64,000 nt of DNA from Nonomuraea basaltis (lineage in GTDB: Bacteria; Actinomycetota; Actinomycetes; Streptosporangiales; Streptosporangiaceae): positions 1-64,000 of the forward strand of contig NZ_VCJS01000052.1 in assembly GCF_005893125.1 (NCBI RefSeq), in the 5' to 3' direction. Within the stretch, counting starts at the first letter, position 1; each line of letters opens with the position of its first letter. Made by a program: the position numbers and the translations under genes. Of this stretch, positions 25,561-33,504 are shown one piece after another. Below the pieces are notes generated by a model, which worked only from the letters and a program-made list of their open reading frames with translations, had not been told where the DNA came from and did no database searches.

Positions 25561-26937
25561 ATGCCGCCTGCCTCGGATACCTCCGTGACCAGCCCGAAAG
25601 TCCTCCCGTTCCACAAGACCATCCCGAGGCTGGTCAAGGATCCGGTCACCGAGCTGGCCAGAATGGGCGCCGAGGCCGGAGGTCGCATCGTCCGGCTCAA
25701 TCTCGGCCCCTTCCGTCCCTATCTGGTCTCGCACCCCGACCACGTCCAGCAGGTACTCAAAACGGAGTGGTCCAACTTTCTGCGCGAGGGCATGTTCTGG
25801 CGGCCGGTGCGCCGCCTGACCGGCCAGGGCATCCTGCGCGAGGGCGAGGACTGGGCGTCCACCAGGAAGATCCTCCAGCCGCTCTTCACCGCGAGGTACA
25901 TGGCCTCCCTGGCCGAGGACATGGCCGACGCCATCGCCGAGCGCATCCTCGAGCTCGACGACCACGCGCGGGCGGGCCGGCCGATCGACGGCGCCGGCCA
26001 GATGACGGCGATCGTCAACCAGGCCGTCGTCAAGGTCCTGTTCGGCGGCCGGATCTCACGCGACACCGCCGAGCGACTGGCGCCCGAGTTCGCCACCTGC
26101 GCCACGACGATCGGCTTCCGGCTGCTGTTCCCCTTCGTGCCGTACTCCGTCAAGGTCCCCGGTGACCGCGCCTTCCTGCGCGCCATGAAGAACATCGACG
26201 AGATCGTCTATCCCCTGATCGAGCAGGCGCGCCGCGAGGGCGCCGGCATCGGGAAGATGGACCTGATCTCGGCGGTGCTCACGTCCAGGACCGGCCAGGA
26301 CGGCAAGGGGGACCTGCGGCAGGTCCGCGACGACCTGGTGAGCATGTACGCCACGTCCACGGAGACCACGGCGATGTCGCTGACCTGGCTGTGGGCCGTG
26401 CTCCACGAGTATCCCGCCGTGAGCGCCCGGCTCCATGAGGAGATCGACCGCGTCGTTGGCGATGGCCCGGTACGGCCGGAGCACGCGACGCGGCTCCCGT
26501 ACCTCCACATGGTCCTGCAGGAACTGTTACGCCTGTATCCGGCAGGCTGGATCATCCCCCGGCAGGCGGTCGCGGACACGGAGATCGGCGGCGTCCGGAT
26601 CAAGAGCGGCTCGCAGGTGCTGATCAGCCCGTACACCACCCACCGCCTGCCGGAATTCTGGGATCGGCCGCTGGAGTTCGACCCGGATCGCTGGGCCGGC
26701 GAGAGCACCCGCAGGCATCGCTACGCGTACTTCCCCTTCGGCGCGGGCCCGCACTCCTGCCTCGGCCAGAACCTGTTCAACGTCGAGGCCCCGCTGGTGG
26801 TCGCCGGCCTGCTGAGCAGGTACCGGCTGGTGCTGACCAACCCCCAGAGGCTCATCCCGGTGCCGGGAGCGTCAGCGCGGCCGAAACAGCAGCTCCTGTT
26901 ACGACTGATGCCGATCGAGCGGAACCGGCCGACGTGA
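25561..26937 (+). CDS. Cytochrome P450 (diterpene-tailoring candidate)
   Basis: The 458-residue protein is a complete P450. The heme ligand is C400 in FPFGAGPHSCLGQN; the K-helix ExxR is ELLR (E321, R324), the PERF-like region is FDPDRW, and the I-helix has ATSTETTAMSL, where the usual AGxxT becomes STETT. There is no membrane anchor, so it is soluble and needs a separate ferredoxin and reductase, neither of which is nearby. The stop overlaps the GTG of the class II cyclase gene, giving tight coupling. It most likely oxidises the diterpene made by the neighbouring enzymes. Confidence 0.92.
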   Translation: MPPASDTSVTSPKVLPFHKTIPRLVKDPVTELARMGAEAGGRIVRLNLGPFRPYLVSHPDHVQQVLKTEWSNFLREGMFWRPVRRLTGQGILREGEDWASTRKILQPLFTARYMASLAEDMADAIAERILELDDHARAGRPIDGAGQMTAIVNQAVVKVLFGGRISRDTAERLAPEFATCATTIGFRLLFPFVPYSVKVPGDRAFLRAMKNIDEIVYPLIEQARREGAGIGKMDLISAVLTSRTGQDGKGDLRQVRDDLVSMYATSTETTAMSLTWLWAVLHEYPAVSARLHEEIDRVVGDGPVRPEHATRLPYLHMVLQELLRLYPAGWIIPRQAVADTEIGGVRIKSGSQVLISPYTTHRLPEFWDRPLEFDPDRWAGESTRRHRYAYFPFGAGPHSCLGQNLFNVEAPLVVAGLLSRYRLVLTNPQRLIPVPGASARPKQQLLLRLMPIERNRPT

Positions 26938-28490
26938 GCCCCGGGAGCGTCGCCGCCGGCGAGATGGCGAACACCTCTTCGGTCGCGGGCGAACTGATCG
27001 CCAGCCTGATGCTCAGGCCATGGGGGCAGGTGTCGCCGTCGGTCTACGAGACGGGCCGGATGGTCACGCTGGCCCCCTGGCTGACCGGCCATCGGGAACG
27101 GATCGACTACCTGACCGGAACCCAGCGTCAGGACGGAGCGTGGGGCGCGCCGGACGGGTACGGCCTGGTGCCGACCTTGAGCGCCACCGAGGCGCTCCTC
27201 TCCGCACTGGCGCGCGGGGACCTGGGCGTGGATCGCGAGTGCCTCGCCCAGGCGGCGGAGCGGGGCCTGCGCGTGCTCGCCACCTGGCTGGGCGAGCGGC
27301 TGGAGCTGCCGGACACGCCGGCGATCGAGCACATCGTGCCCTCGCTCGTGGCCCTCATCAACCGGCACGTCGAGGACCTGGCGGGCCACGCGCCGCTGCC
27401 GCTGCCGGAGGGAATGAGCCACGACACTCTCCACCTGGTCAGGTCGTGGATCAGTTCAGGGGCGGAGATCCCGGAGAAGCTGCTCCACGCTCTGGAGATC
27501 GCGGGCGACGAGGCCGGCGGGGCGCGCGGGGTCCGGCCGACGGCCATCGGGACCATCGGGGCGTCCCCCGCGGCCACCGCCGCCTGGCTGGGAGGCCCGG
27601 AGGGCCATGACGCGGACGGGCGGGCCCGCGATCACCTGGAGGCGGTCGTCCGGCGCCACGGCGGCCCGGTGCCCGTCGGGTTGCCCATCACCGTGTTCGA
27701 GCGGGGCTGGGTGCTGAGCTGGCTGACCCGCGCGGGTGTGCCCGTCGAGGCGCCGCCGGAGATGGTGGCGGACCTCAGGGCGGCGATCGGGCCCGACGGG
27801 ACGGCCGCGGGGCCGGGGCTGCCCGCCGACGCCGACACGACCTCGGTGGCGCTGTACGCGCTGGCGCTGCTCGGGGCGCCGTACGAGCCGGACAGCCTGT
27901 GGCGCTTCCGCTCCGGCACCCACTTCTCCACCTGGCCCGGCGAGCAGGGAGTCTCGGTCAGCGTCAACGCCCACGTGCTGGACGCCTTCGGCGAGTACGT
28001 GGCCCGTCGGCCCGCCGCCGCGCCCCGCTACGTGGAGACCATCTCCGGCCTGGCCGCCTGGATCGCCGACCGTCAGCAGCCGGACGGGAGTTGGACCGAC
28101 AGGTGGCACGCCTCCCCCTACTACGCCACCGTCGCCTGCGCCCTGGCGCTCGACGCGTTCGGCGGGGACGCCTCGGCCGGGTCGGTGCGCGCGGCTGTCG
28201 AGTGGGTGCTGGGCACCCAGCGGCCGGACGGCTCATGGGGCCGCTGGGAGGGCACCGCCGAGGAGACCGCGTACGGAATGCAGACCCTGTTGCTGACCAG
28301 GAGCCGGATGGACCCGCGATGCGTGCTCGCCGCGGACGAGGGACAGGCGTACCTGACACGCTCTGCCGGAACGGAGCATCCCCCGCTCTGGCACGACAAG
28401 GACTTGTACGTGCCGCTCGCCGTGACCCGCGCCGCGGTCATCGCCGCGGCACACCTGGCCGAGCGGGCGCGGGACGGGGCGGCTCCCTAG
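26934..28490 (+). CDS. Class II diterpene cyclase (copalyl-diphosphate-synthase-like)
   Basis: The 518-residue protein starts at a GTG overlapping the P450 stop. It has prenyltransferase/squalene-oxidase-type alpha-barrel repeats (QRQDGAWG, QQPDGSWTDRWH, QRPDGSWGRW) and the protonating motif DADTT at D299-D301-T303, a DxDTT variant of the DxDD motif of class II cyclases; I recall the same variant in the mycobacterial Rv3377c-type enzyme. It lacks the DDxxD and NSE motifs, so it is a monofunctional class II enzyme that would cyclise geranylgeranyl diphosphate by protonation into a bicyclic labdane- or halimane-type diphosphate. It converges with the class I synthase; their stop codons share the bases CTAG. 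Confidence 0.88.
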   Translation: MSPGSVAAGEMANTSSVAGELIASLMLRPWGQVSPSVYETGRMVTLAPWLTGHRERIDYLTGTQRQDGAWGAPDGYGLVPTLSATEALLSALARGDLGVDRECLAQAAERGLRVLATWLGERLELPDTPAIEHIVPSLVALINRHVEDLAGHAPLPLPEGMSHDTLHLVRSWISSGAEIPEKLLHALEIAGDEAGGARGVRPTAIGTIGASPAATAAWLGGPEGHDADGRARDHLEAVVRRHGGPVPVGLPITVFERGWVLSWLTRAGVPVEAPPEMVADLRAAIGPDGTAAGPGLPADADTTSVALYALALLGAPYEPDSLWRFRSGTHFSTWPGEQGVSVSVNAHVLDAFGEYVARRPAAAPRYVETISGLAAWIADRQQPDGSWTDRWHASPYYATVACALALDAFGGDASAGSVRAAVEWVLGTQRPDGSWGRWEGTAEETAYGMQTLLLTRSRMDPRCVLAADEGQAYLTRSAGTEHPPLWHDKDLYVPLAVTRAAVIAAAHLAERARDGAAP

Positions 28491-29536
28491 ACGCCGTGCG
28501 CGTCCGCGTCCCTGACCAGGTCCTGAACGGTGTACGCGTGCGTGTCCCTGGCCATGTACCAGGCGCCGTTGAACGCCACGCTCCTGCGCTGTCCCTCCGC
28601 GACGTCCGCCAGCTCGGGGGGCAGCTCCGCGAGCGCGGCGGCGAAGGCCCCGTTGAGCTCGGCGATGTGCGTGGAGACCCGTTCGACCGCCGCCTCCACG
28701 GTCATCCCCGAACGCTCCAGGATGAGGACGGAGTTCGGCTTGCCCTCGCCCCTCTCCCGTTCGAACGTCCTGATGTCGTTGGCGAGCCGCATGCAAGCCG
28801 CGCCGAAGGCGGTGGCAGGCGCGATCGATCCCCAGTGCGCGGCGTCGGCGGGAGCGGGACCGCAGATCGCCAGGGCAGCCGCCCACCAGGTGGGGTAGAG
28901 GATGGTGATGCGGCCGTTGGCCAGATAGTCGTCGTACGCCGGCCAGGGCTCGCTGCCCGCCGCCCACACGCGCTCGCGGGCCATGGCGGCGCCGGCGAGC
29001 TCGAGCCGTTCCACCAGGGTCGGCACGTGCGTAGCGGCGCCGGGATGCGCGTGAAACCGGTCGCACCACCCCTGCCAGGCGTGCAGGGCCTGTCCCATAG
29101 GATCTGCGGCGTCGGCCGGCGCCGTGGACGTCTGGGGCGGCGCCCCGGAAACCATGGCGCGAAGCCTCGCGAAAAAGGCGGCGACGTCGCGATGCGACCA
29201 CTGGCCCGCGATGTCGTCGGCGATGTCGTCGATGCCGAACAGGATCGCGGTCAGCGCCCCGAGATCGGCGATCTGATCCGGCGGCGCGTGCGGGAACGTC
29301 GCCGCGGCCGACAAGCAGCTGAAGGACAACCGGCTGGCGGCGCTGTCACCGTCGGCGAACAGGCCGGTATAGGGACGTAAGAGCTCGGCCGCATCGGACA
29401 CGGCTTCGGCCGCGGCCCTGAGCACGGCGCTCCGATGCTCCTCGGGCACGCCCGCCAGCCGATGCGCCCCCTGAAGCAGGCGATCCACGACGTCATTCCT
29501 GATGCTGAAGTACCCGGAGGGGTCCGCGTCGCTCAC
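28487..29536 (-). CDS. Class I terpene synthase (diterpene-type candidate)
   Basis: A 349-residue all-alpha class I terpene synthase. The Asp-rich motif is FGIDDIADDIA (D103, D104, D107) and the second metal motif is NDIRTFERE (N253, T257, E261, the NDxxTxxxE form). This fold ionises an allylic diphosphate with three Mg2+. With a class II cyclase next door, it probably takes the bicyclic diphosphate onward, as ent-kaurene-synthase-like bacterial enzymes do. The start is GTG 29536; no ribosome-binding site is present, but TATCCT lies six bases upstream on the minus strand, a leaderless-type arrangement. A 20-base direct repeat spans this promoter. Confidence 0.88.
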   Translation of the reverse strand: MSDADPSGYFSIRNDVVDRLLQGAHRLAGVPEEHRSAVLRAAAEAVSDAAELLRPYTGLFADGDSAASRLSFSCLSAAATFPHAPPDQIADLGALTAILFGIDDIADDIAGQWSHRDVAAFFARLRAMVSGAPPQTSTAPADAADPMGQALHAWQGWCDRFHAHPGAATHVPTLVERLELAGAAMARERVWAAGSEPWPAYDDYLANGRITILYPTWWAAALAICGPAPADAAHWGSIAPATAFGAACMRLANDIRTFERERGEGKPNSVLILERSGMTVEAAVERVSTHIAELNGAFAAALAELPPELADVAEGQRRSVAFNGAWYMARDTHAYTVQDLVRDADAHGV

Positions 29537-29538
29537 TT

Positions 29539-29588
29539 AGGAAGGATATCTACTGACATCGCCAAGCAAGGAAGGATATCTACTGACA
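29539..29588. repeat. 20-bp exact direct repeat in the class I synthase promoter
   Basis: AGGAAGGATATCTACTGACA occurs exactly at 29539-29558 and again at 29569-29588, a period of 30 bases (about three helical turns). On the minus strand the copy nearer the gene contains the TATCCT that may be the -10 box. A paired-site activator or repressor, or a promoter duplication, would explain it. Confidence 0.75.
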
Positions 29589-29647
29589 ACTTTTTTTACT
29601 AATTGTGTCAAAAAAGGGATATTTGTAGTCAAAGTGATTAATGTTAC

Positions 29648-29677
29648 TTGAGAGACGCTTTGCGTGTGCGCTAAGGT
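29648..29677 (+). promoter_or_regulatory. Promoter candidate for the conservon operon
   Basis: TTGAGA (29648-29653) and TAAGGT (29672-29677) are separated by 18 bases, a good match to a housekeeping actinobacterial promoter. The predicted transcript would start near 29684, leaving a leader of about 70 bases before the ATG at 29756. The flanking 29580-29645 is AT-rich. Confidence 0.55.
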
Positions 29678-29755
29678 TCCTTGATCGACAGCGCCGGTAT
29701 GCAACTGCATGTCCTGGTGGTCCGCACACAGAATCACTTTCACAGGGTGGGTTCA

Positions 29756-32077
29756 ATGGGCTTCCGCAACACACGCCTGCGGACCAAAGTCACGGCTCTG
29801 CTGCTCTCACTCGCGGCGCTGTGGGCCTTCGCCGCATGGGTCACCCTTCGTGAAGGTGTCAACCTGCTGTGGGTCTCCCAGCTCGACACCAGCATAGTCT
29901 CACCGAGCGAGCCCCTGCTCGTCGAACTGCAGCGCGAGCGCCGGGTCTCGGTCGTCAAGCTGAGCAACGCGACGGCCCGGTCCCGCAAGGATCTCGAGAA
30001 CCAGCGCAGGCAGACCGACCGCGTGCTGGCCGAGTTCAGGGAGGCGGCGAGCGCGGGCATCGTCGGCTGGGCGATGGACGACGAGGCGATCAGGCGGCTC
30101 GGCGACGTGTTCCGGCAGCTCGACACCGTCAAGAAGACCCGGCAGGGCGTCGACGCGGCCCAGGTCAACCGGATCCAGGCGACGGCCGCCTACGGTGACG
30201 TCATCGACTCCATCTACGGCCTCTACGGTTCGCTGGCGACGCTCGACGACAAGACCCTCGCGAAGGACATCCGCACCCTCCTCGCCCTGAGCCAGGCGCG
30301 AGAGGTCCTCGCCAGGGAAGACGCCCTGCTCGCCGGCGCCCTCGTCGAGGGGCGGATGTCTCCCGCGGAGCACGCGCGGTTCACCCAGACCGTGGGAGCT
30401 TGGCGCCTCCTCGCCGAGCAGGCCGGGGGCGAGCTCCCGGCCTCGGAGAAGGCCAACTACGACAGGCTCGTCAACGGCCAGTCGTTCGCCCAGCTCCAAA
30501 GGCTGGAGACGCTGATCTCCGAGCAGGACCTGAGGGCAGGAAGCCTGCCGATCGGCGCCGACGAGTGGAAGGCGACAGTCGACCGCGCCCTCGCCGACAT
30601 CAACAACCTGGTGCTCGGCGCCGGAGACCGCCTGGTGGACAGGGCCGTGCCCGTCGCCGTCAACGTGGTCGTACGGCTGCTCCTGGCGGCCGGCCTCGGC
30701 CTCATCGCGGTCATCGCCTCGATCGTCCTCTCCATCACCACGGCCCGCGCCCTCTTCGCCCAGTTGCAGAAGCTCCGCGACGCGGCGCACGAGCTGTCCG
30801 ACAACCGCTTGCCGGACGTGGTCGACAGGATCGGCCGGGGCGAGGAGGTCGACGTGGCCGCCGAGGCGCCGCCGCTGCAGTTCGGCGACGACGAGATCGG
30901 CCAGGTGGGCCAGGCGTTCAACACCGTCCAGCGCACCGCGATCAAGGTGGCCGCCGAGCAGGCGGAGCTGCGCCGCAGCATCCGCGACATCCTGCTCAGC
31001 CTGGCCCGCCGGACGCAGGGCCTGGTGCACCGGCAGCTCACCGTGCTCGACGTGATGGAGCGCCGCGAGACCGACCCCGAGGAGCTGAAGGAGCTCTTCC
31101 GGATCGACCACCTGGCCATCCGCATGCGGCGCAACGCGGAGAACCTCATCGTGCTGTCCGGCTCCTCCCCGGCCCGTACGTGGCGGCGCTCGGTCCCCAT
31201 GGTCGACGTCGTACGCGGCGCGCTGGCCGAGGTCGAGGACTACACCCGCGTCACCCTCATGCCGATGGGCGACGTCGTGCTCGTCGGCCGGGCCGTGGGC
31301 GACGTCATCCACCTGCTGGCCGAGCTGATCGAGAACGCCGTGTCGTTCTCGCCGCCGTACACGAACGTGCAGGTCAGCGGCCAGCTCGTGGCCAACGGGT
31401 ACGTGATCGAGATCGAGGACCGGGGCCTGGGCATGAAGCCCGAGGACCTGGACGCCGCGAACGCGCGCATCGCGGACCCGCCCGAGTTCCGCATCACGGG
31501 CACCGCCCGGCTGGGCCTCTACGTGGTCAGCCAGCTGGCCAGGCGCCACGACATCCAGGTGGTGCTCAAGGCGTCGCCGTACGGCGGGACGACGGTCGTG
31601 GTGCTGCTGCCGCAGGAGCTCGTCCAGCTCTCCCCCACGCCGGCGGAGCCGCAGGGCGGCGGGAGCAGGGAGCGGCTGCCGCGCAGGCCGACGGCCATGG
31701 CCACGGTGGCGCGCCCCGCCACCGGGGAGAACGTGCGCGCGCTCAAGTCCGCGCGCCCGGCGCCCGCCCCCGTGGCCGCGCCCCTCCCGGAACCGGTACC
31801 AGAACCCGAACCGGAGCCAGAACCGCCGGCGGAAACGGAGCAGCAGCCCGTGGCCGAGTTCACGCCGTCAGGGCTGCCGCTGCGCGTGCCCCAGGCCAAC
31901 CTTGCGCCGGCGTTGCGGGACGACACGCCCACGCAGCCAGACTTCGAGGAGGACGATGACGAGCGCTCGCCGGAGGAGATCCGCGCGAGGATGGGATCTC
32001 TGCAGTCAGGCACCCGCCTTGGCCGCACGGAAGCGGCCAAGATGCTGGATGAGCAGTCGGGAGACGAGGCATCATGA
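29756..32077 (+). CDS. cvnA: Conservon sensor histidine kinase-like protein (CvnA type)
   Basis: The 773-residue membrane protein has a first transmembrane segment at about 12-30, a long extracellular helical nitrate/nitrite-sensor-like domain (about 45-300), a second membrane segment (VVVRLLLAAGLGLIAVIASI), a HAMP-like linker and an ATPase domain with LAELIENAVSFSPP (N box), EIEDRGLGM (G1) and GLYVVSQLARRH. The phosphoacceptor His region is RTQGLVHRQLTVLDVMERRE. The C-terminal ~170 residues are a Pro/Glu-rich disordered tail. I chose ATG 29756 after AGGGTGGG; upstream in-frame starts exist. CvnA proteins partner with the roadblock, DUF742 and GTPase proteins encoded next, forming a membrane signalling complex likened to eukaryotic G-protein systems. 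Confidence 0.9.
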   Translation: MGFRNTRLRTKVTALLLSLAALWAFAAWVTLREGVNLLWVSQLDTSIVSPSEPLLVELQRERRVSVVKLSNATARSRKDLENQRRQTDRVLAEFREAASAGIVGWAMDDEAIRRLGDVFRQLDTVKKTRQGVDAAQVNRIQATAAYGDVIDSIYGLYGSLATLDDKTLAKDIRTLLALSQAREVLAREDALLAGALVEGRMSPAEHARFTQTVGAWRLLAEQAGGELPASEKANYDRLVNGQSFAQLQRLETLISEQDLRAGSLPIGADEWKATVDRALADINNLVLGAGDRLVDRAVPVAVNVVVRLLLAAGLGLIAVIASIVLSITTARALFAQLQKLRDAAHELSDNRLPDVVDRIGRGEEVDVAAEAPPLQFGDDEIGQVGQAFNTVQRTAIKVAAEQAELRRSIRDILLSLARRTQGLVHRQLTVLDVMERRETDPEELKELFRIDHLAIRMRRNAENLIVLSGSSPARTWRRSVPMVDVVRGALAEVEDYTRVTLMPMGDVVLVGRAVGDVIHLLAELIENAVSFSPPYTNVQVSGQLVANGYVIEIEDRGLGMKPEDLDAANARIADPPEFRITGTARLGLYVVSQLARRHDIQVVLKASPYGGTTVVVLLPQELVQLSPTPAEPQGGGSRERLPRRPTAMATVARPATGENVRALKSARPAPAPVAAPLPEPVPEPEPEPEPPAETEQQPVAEFTPSGLPLRVPQANLAPALRDDTPTQPDFEEDDDERSPEEIRARMGSLQSGTRLGRTEAAKMLDEQSGDEAS

Positions 32078-32493
32078 CCCCCACCCCTGGCACTGACCTG
32101 AACTGGCTGCTCGACGACCTCGTCGGCCGCGTCAAGGAGGCCGAGCACGCCATCGTGCTGTCCTCCGACGGTCTGCTGATGGCCTCGTCCGCGGGGTTGC
32201 AGCGGACCGACGGCGAGCACCTGTCCGCCGTGGCCTCCGGGCTGCAGAGCCTGGCCAGGGGCGTCTCGGAGCACATCGCCGGCGGCGCGGTGCGGCAGAC
32301 GGTCGTGGAGTGGAAGCGCCAGTTCCTCATCGTGACCGCGGCGGGCGAGCGGGCCTGCCTGGCCGTGCTGTGCGCCCAGCACGCCGACATCGGGCTGATC
32401 GCGTACGAGATGGCGATGATGGTCGCCCGGGTGGGCCAGTACCTCACCTCGGGCGCCCGCAGCGCCGAGGCCGTCGCCAGGAGCGACCGGTGA
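32074..32493 (+). CDS. cvnB: Roadblock/LC7 domain protein (CvnB type)
   Basis: The 139-residue protein is a single roadblock/LC7 domain: DLNWLLDDLVGRVKEAEHAI, VLSSDGLLMASS and AVLCAQHADIGLIAYEM. In conservons this protein is thought to regulate the GTPase, as MglB does for MglA. Its ATG overlaps the CvnA stop (ATGA) and its own stop overlaps the next GTG, so all are translationally coupled. Confidence 0.93.
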   Translation: MTPTPGTDLNWLLDDLVGRVKEAEHAIVLSSDGLLMASSAGLQRTDGEHLSAVASGLQSLARGVSEHIAGGAVRQTVVEWKRQFLIVTAAGERACLAVLCAQHADIGLIAYEMAMMVARVGQYLTSGARSAEAVARSDR

Positions 32494-32867
32494 CAGGCAC
32501 GGACGGCCCGACGGACGAGCACTGGGTCGATCCGGAGATCGTCCGGCCCTACGTCGTCACGCGCGGGCGGACCCAGCCCGCGCACGGCAGATTCGACCTG
32601 ATCTCCATGGCCCTGGCGGTGGGTCCGCCACCGGGCCCGGACGCCGGACTGGACCCCGAGCACCTCCGAATCCTCCAAATTTGCCGTGAACCTAAATCCG
32701 TCGCCGAGATCGCCGCGCATCTGGACCTTCCGGCAGGTACTATCCGCGTGCTACTCGGTGATCTGTTCGACCGCGAACTCGTCTCTGCCCAGGAACCACA
32801 ATCCGAGGTGGACATGCACGACATGAAGATGTACAGGGCGGTGCTCGATGGTCTTCGCTCGCTCTGA
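32490..32867 (+). CDS. cvnC: DUF742 protein (CvnC type)
   Basis: A 125-residue DUF742 protein, starting at GTG 32490 in the GTGA overlap with cvnB. The domain shows IVRPYVVTRGRTQPAHGRFD near the N-terminus and a winged-helix-like C-terminal half (SVAEIAAHLDLPAGTIRVLL, GDLFDRELVSA). It is the third standard member of the conservon, of unknown biochemical role. Its last 20 bases overlap the GTPase gene. Confidence 0.93.
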   Translation: MTGTDGPTDEHWVDPEIVRPYVVTRGRTQPAHGRFDLISMALAVGPPPGPDAGLDPEHLRILQICREPKSVAEIAAHLDLPAGTIRVLLGDLFDRELVSAQEPQSEVDMHDMKMYRAVLDGLRSL

Positions 32868-33435
32868 TCGCCCCCGCCTGCCGACGGCGATCAAGATCCT
32901 GGTCGCCGGCGGCTTCGGCGCGGGCAAGACGACGATGGTGGGGGCGGTCTCCGAGACCCGGCCGCTGCGGACCGAGGAGATCCTCACCGACCGCGGGATC
33001 GGCGTGGACGACCTCACGTCGGTGGAGGCCAAACGGACCACCACCGTGGCGATGGACTTCGGCCGGATCACCCTGGGCACCGACTATGTCCTGTACCTGT
33101 TCGGTACGCCCGGGCAGGAGCGATTCTGGTTCGTGTGGGACGAACTGGCGGAGGGCTCGCTCGGCGCCGTCATCCTGGCGGACACCCGGCGCCTGGCGGA
33201 CTGCTTCCCGTCGGTCGACTACTTCGAGCGGCGGGGAACGCCGTTCGTGGTGGCGGTGAACTGCTTCGAGGACGCGCCGACGTTCAATCTGGACGAGGTA
33301 CGGCTGGCGCTCCAGCTCGACCCGTCGATCCCCATCATCTTGTGCGACGCCCGGAAACGGGATTCGAGCCGTGAAGTGCTGATCGCTCTGGTCAAACACT
33401 CGGCCGAACTACGGGCGGAGCCCGTCGGCAGCTGA
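32848..33435 (+). CDS. cvnD: Conservon small GTPase (CvnD type)
   Basis: The 195-residue protein has the Walker A/G1 motif GGFGAGKTT, a switch region with conserved Thr (KRTTTVAMDFG), the G3-like LFGTPGQERFWF, and the base-recognition segment VAVNCFED (NCF replacing NKxD). These fit the Ras-like MglA/CvnD group. It starts within cvnC, 20 bases before that stop. CvnD probably switches with CvnB and relays signals from CvnA. The nearby terpene and P450 genes may be linked functionally; in Streptomyces conservons often carry P450 genes, but here the P450 is separated and faces the same way only by chance or history. Confidence 0.93.
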   Translation: MVFARSDRPRLPTAIKILVAGGFGAGKTTMVGAVSETRPLRTEEILTDRGIGVDDLTSVEAKRTTTVAMDFGRITLGTDYVLYLFGTPGQERFWFVWDELAEGSLGAVILADTRRLADCFPSVDYFERRGTPFVVAVNCFEDAPTFNLDEVRLALQLDPSIPIILCDARKRDSSREVLIALVKHSAELRAEPVGS

Positions 33436-33455
33436 TTCCCCGAGGCGCTCAGTGT

Positions 33456-33501
33456 TGTCAGGCTAGATTGACAGCGCTGCGACTGTCAATCTAGCCTGAC
33501 A
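33456..33501 (+). promoter_or_regulatory. 19-bp perfect inverted repeat enclosing a promoter
   Basis: TGTCAGGCTAGATTGACAG (33456-33474) and its exact reverse complement (33483-33501) flank 8 bases. Each arm also contains TGTCA and TGACA as a smaller dyad. TTGACA (33468-33473) and TAGCCT (33492-33497), 18 bases apart, form a near-consensus promoter inside the repeat, and the ATG of the next gene follows the -10 by seven bases. A regulator bound here would block transcription. By symmetry an equal promoter faces the other way, toward cvnD. A terminator role for the hairpin after cvnD is an alternative. Confidence 0.75.
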
Positions 33502-33504
33502 GCC

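Noticed and set aside
33456-33501. Perfect inverted repeat as only a terminator of cvnD
   Set aside because: It contains a well-spaced TTGACA/TAGCCT promoter next to a start codon, so a promoter/operator role fits better; a dual role remains possible.
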